Below are positions 62,001-64,000 of a stretch of 64,000 bases of DNA, in pieces. The stretch is from Nymphaea colorata (taxonomy: Eukaryota > Streptophyta > Magnoliopsida > Nymphaeales > Nymphaeaceae), in contig NC_045140.1 in assembly GCF_008831285.2 (NCBI RefSeq), forward strand, positions 21,760,370 to 21,824,369. The letters are read 5' to 3'. Position 1 is the first letter of the stretch, and each line of letters begins with the position of its first letter. The notes under the pieces were generated by a model that was given only the letters and a program-made list of their open reading frames with translations, did not search any database and had not been told where the DNA came from. Made by a program: the position numbers and the translations under genes.

Positions 62001-64000
62001 ACAAGTTGAATTTACTGGAAGCTCAGGTCATGAATACCTTTCCTTGGTTCTTTTTTGTCCTTTTACAATCACAAAGAGTACAGACCTGAATGTGGATAAT
62101 CTCTGTGCAGGTAGCAGAACTGAAAAAGAAGCAAGATGCACAATCCCTGATTTTAAGACAGAAGCAAAAAAGCGATGAAGCAGCAAAGCGTCTTCAGGAA
62201 GAAATTCAACGAATTAAGACTCAGAAGGTTTAGTTATTATTCATTGACATACGTTTTAATTTTTATCCAACGGTAAACTCAGAAGGTTTAGTTATTATTC
62301 ATTGACATACGTTTTAATTTTCATCCAACGGTAACAGATTTTCGGAGCAGTTTAAATATGGGCTCTCACTGTTTTCAATTTGATGCAATATAGGTCCAGT
62401 TGCAACACAAGATCAAGCAAGAGTCTGAGCAGTTTAGAGCATGGAAAACTTCACGAGAGAAGGAGGTTCTACAGGTACAGTTGCTTGATATAATGGTGCC
62501 TTTCAGCGCTTTTCATGTATGACCTTGATATAGGAAAGCAAATGAATGACTATGGAGTTGTTTGTAGATCGGACCAGACGGCCTTACTTGAATAGGATCT
62601 GTGTCTATAGGTTGTACAACTATATATCAGACCAGAGAGTTACAAGATATGTATGGCCAATTTATCTTAAAGGATGATGATACCAATCACAACGCGTCTT
62701 AAATTAGCAATTGTACAAAATTTCCATGGTATATAGGAGCATAGAGTAGTTATAGTCTAATTGATATCCAATGATAATAGTACAGCATGAACAAATTTTT
62801 TATGCATTAACACTTGGAGAAAATGATTTTCCACAAAAGACAGTTGCTTTTTAATGACCAAAAATATGAAACTAGGCTTTTCCTTGAAGTGTATACTTAT
62901 TCTATTAATATTATTTCCTTGCTTGAAAATGTGTGCTTGTTCTGTGAACATTATTATTGAAAATTATATCGTTCTGACAAGTTCCCTTTGGGAGTTTCCT
63001 GCCTATGATAGATGATATTGTGGGGATTCTGGGTTACTGGTAGTAGTGTCCACAGTTTCATGCTTTAAAAATACCTTCTGTAATTTTGTTGATTGTACGT
63101 GCATGCATGTATCTACTTTATCTCTTTGCCCATGTGTGTATGCATGTTCATAATTGAACAAAGGAGACCTTGGATAAAAGAGAGCATCAATAACTTGCAA
63201 ATTTTATTCATTGATATCTGCGTGAGTGCATGCACATATGTTAAATCTTCCTTGAACATAATATCAGTTCGTTGTCCTCATCCAGATGTTATATGTGACC
63301 TGACTTATGGGATAAATTTCTGCTACTTTCTGTTAATGTGTGCATTTGGAGTTTTTGCGTGAGGCATCCGTTTTTTTTATTTGATATGATCGTGCTTGTG
63401 GGCTTGCATTCAAGTGCAACTTGTTTGTCACCATGTCAGGATGGTTGCCTTTATTTTGTACACATATTTTACAACAGTACAATGGGGTTGGGTTGCCAAG
63501 TTGACGCTCGAGTACTTTGTATGATTATCCATCTAAGAACTGCTTGATGTAGCAATCACTAAATCTTATCTATATCTTACGTGAAGCTTATCAGTTAATT
63601 TGAGGAATCAGACTGCAGTTGGTTTGTTCTTTCTCTTCTGAGCAAGAATAAATATGGTATCTAACATAACGTTGCAACGAAAAACAGCTGTTTTTCCATC
63701 TTTTTGTTCTGATATACTCTTAGCATATCCTTCATATTGAAATGTTAATATTTTCCCGTCACTTATTAGATATATAGATTGCTGAAAATCAAATGGAATT
63801 GCATTCGCAGCTGAAGAAGGAAGGAAGGAGAAATACGTACGAGATGCACAAACTCTTAGCTTTGAATCAGAGGCAAAAAATGGTAACTTCATCTTTCTGG
63901 CGAGTTAATTGTTTGGAAATCGTAGAGGTGGTTTTCACTTTCTCCTTGTGCTTCCAAGGTTCTTCAACGAAAGACCGAGGAAGCTGCTATGGCTACTAAA
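56026..64000 (+). CDS. KIN-4C: Kinesin-4 family motor, KIN-4C-like, 5' part (749 codons, runs off the window)
   Basis: A plus-end microtubule motor of the kinesin-4 group. Exons: 56026-56172, 56555-56701, 56803-56958, 57453-57706, 58298-58476, 58555-58679, 59094-59130, 59297-59388, 59473-59586, 59674-59787, 60281-60370, 60748-60913, 61341-61441, 61727-61825, 61913-62026, 62111-62227, 62394-62474, 63811-63882, 63959 to beyond 64000. Motor domain about residues 16-382: P-loop GQTGSGKT (97-104), switch I NMNRESSRSH (229-238), switch II DLAGSE (275-280), and YANRARN. A long coiled coil follows. [27 protein letters not shown] and [20 protein letters not shown] resemble Arabidopsis KIN-4C more than KIN-4A/FRA1 (from memory). 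Intron 3 uses a GC donor. Introns 12 and 16 contain tandem duplications at splice sites. The 3' end lies outside the window. Confidence 0.94.
61061..61340 (+). repeat. Tandem duplication (~140 bp) at the 3' end of kinesin intron 12, acceptor duplicated
   Basis: Copy 1 (about 61061-61203) and copy 2 (61204-61340) share long identical blocks such as ttcggtttctcggtatattc and both end in aaataaaatatag. The true acceptor is at 61340. Using the upstream copy (61203) would read GGC AAG ATG and reach an in-frame TAA within ten codons. Confidence 0.9.
62219..62334 (+). repeat. 58-bp tandem duplication across the donor of kinesin intron 16
   Basis: The last exon bases actcagaag and the following gtttagttattattc recur 58 bp downstream (62277 onward). 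The first donor (62228) keeps the reading frame. The second would extend the exon straight into GTT TAG, a stop. Confidence 0.9.

Overview
This is nuclear DNA from a land plant, almost certainly a flowering plant. All six genes are plant-type or eukaryotic families: a plastid-type MscS channel, an AP2/ERF factor, a plant O-fucosyltransferase-like protein and a KIN-4C kinesin. Five of them carry many introns, and the spaces between genes hold (GA/CT)n tracts, small non-autonomous transposons and tRNA-derived SINEs. The species cannot be fixed from the sequence alone.

Layout: (1) 1434-9224, minus strand, complete SF3B4/SAP49-type spliceosomal protein, nine coding exons. (2) 9225-18028, gene-poor, with decayed transposons: a hAT-type MITE with target-site duplication, SINE-like copies and a 19-bp foldback. 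(3) 18029-25483, plus strand, complete O-fucosyltransferase-family glycosyltransferase, ten exons. (4) 25664-26110, minus strand, intronless single-AP2-domain ERF whose 3' end faces the glycosyltransferase across 180 bp. (5) 27442-34236, minus strand, complete plastid MSL2/3-like mechanosensitive channel, twelve coding exons. (6) 37723-50527, minus strand, complete prolidase-type M24 peptidase, sixteen exons. (7) 50528-56025, gene-poor, with SINE and MITE remains and a long (AT)n tract. (8) 56026 to the window end, plus strand, 5' part of a KIN-4C kinesin (19 exons, 749 codons, continuing beyond the window).

Exon boundaries were set by hand, by following conserved protein sequence across splice sites. 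In each multi-exon gene the exon lengths add up to an uninterrupted reading frame. The genes look like unrelated housekeeping and regulatory neighbours, not a pathway cluster.

Most noteworthy are: a prolidase in which the Glu expected as a metal ligand is Gln (residue 411) and which has a C-terminal 12-residue repeat extension; two copies of one 456-bp TRIM retrotransposon (190-bp LTRs, 76-bp interior, 5-bp target duplications) in introns of two genes, one only 22 bases from a 5' splice site; two GC-AG introns; and two local tandem duplications in the kinesin gene that duplicated a splice acceptor and a splice donor.
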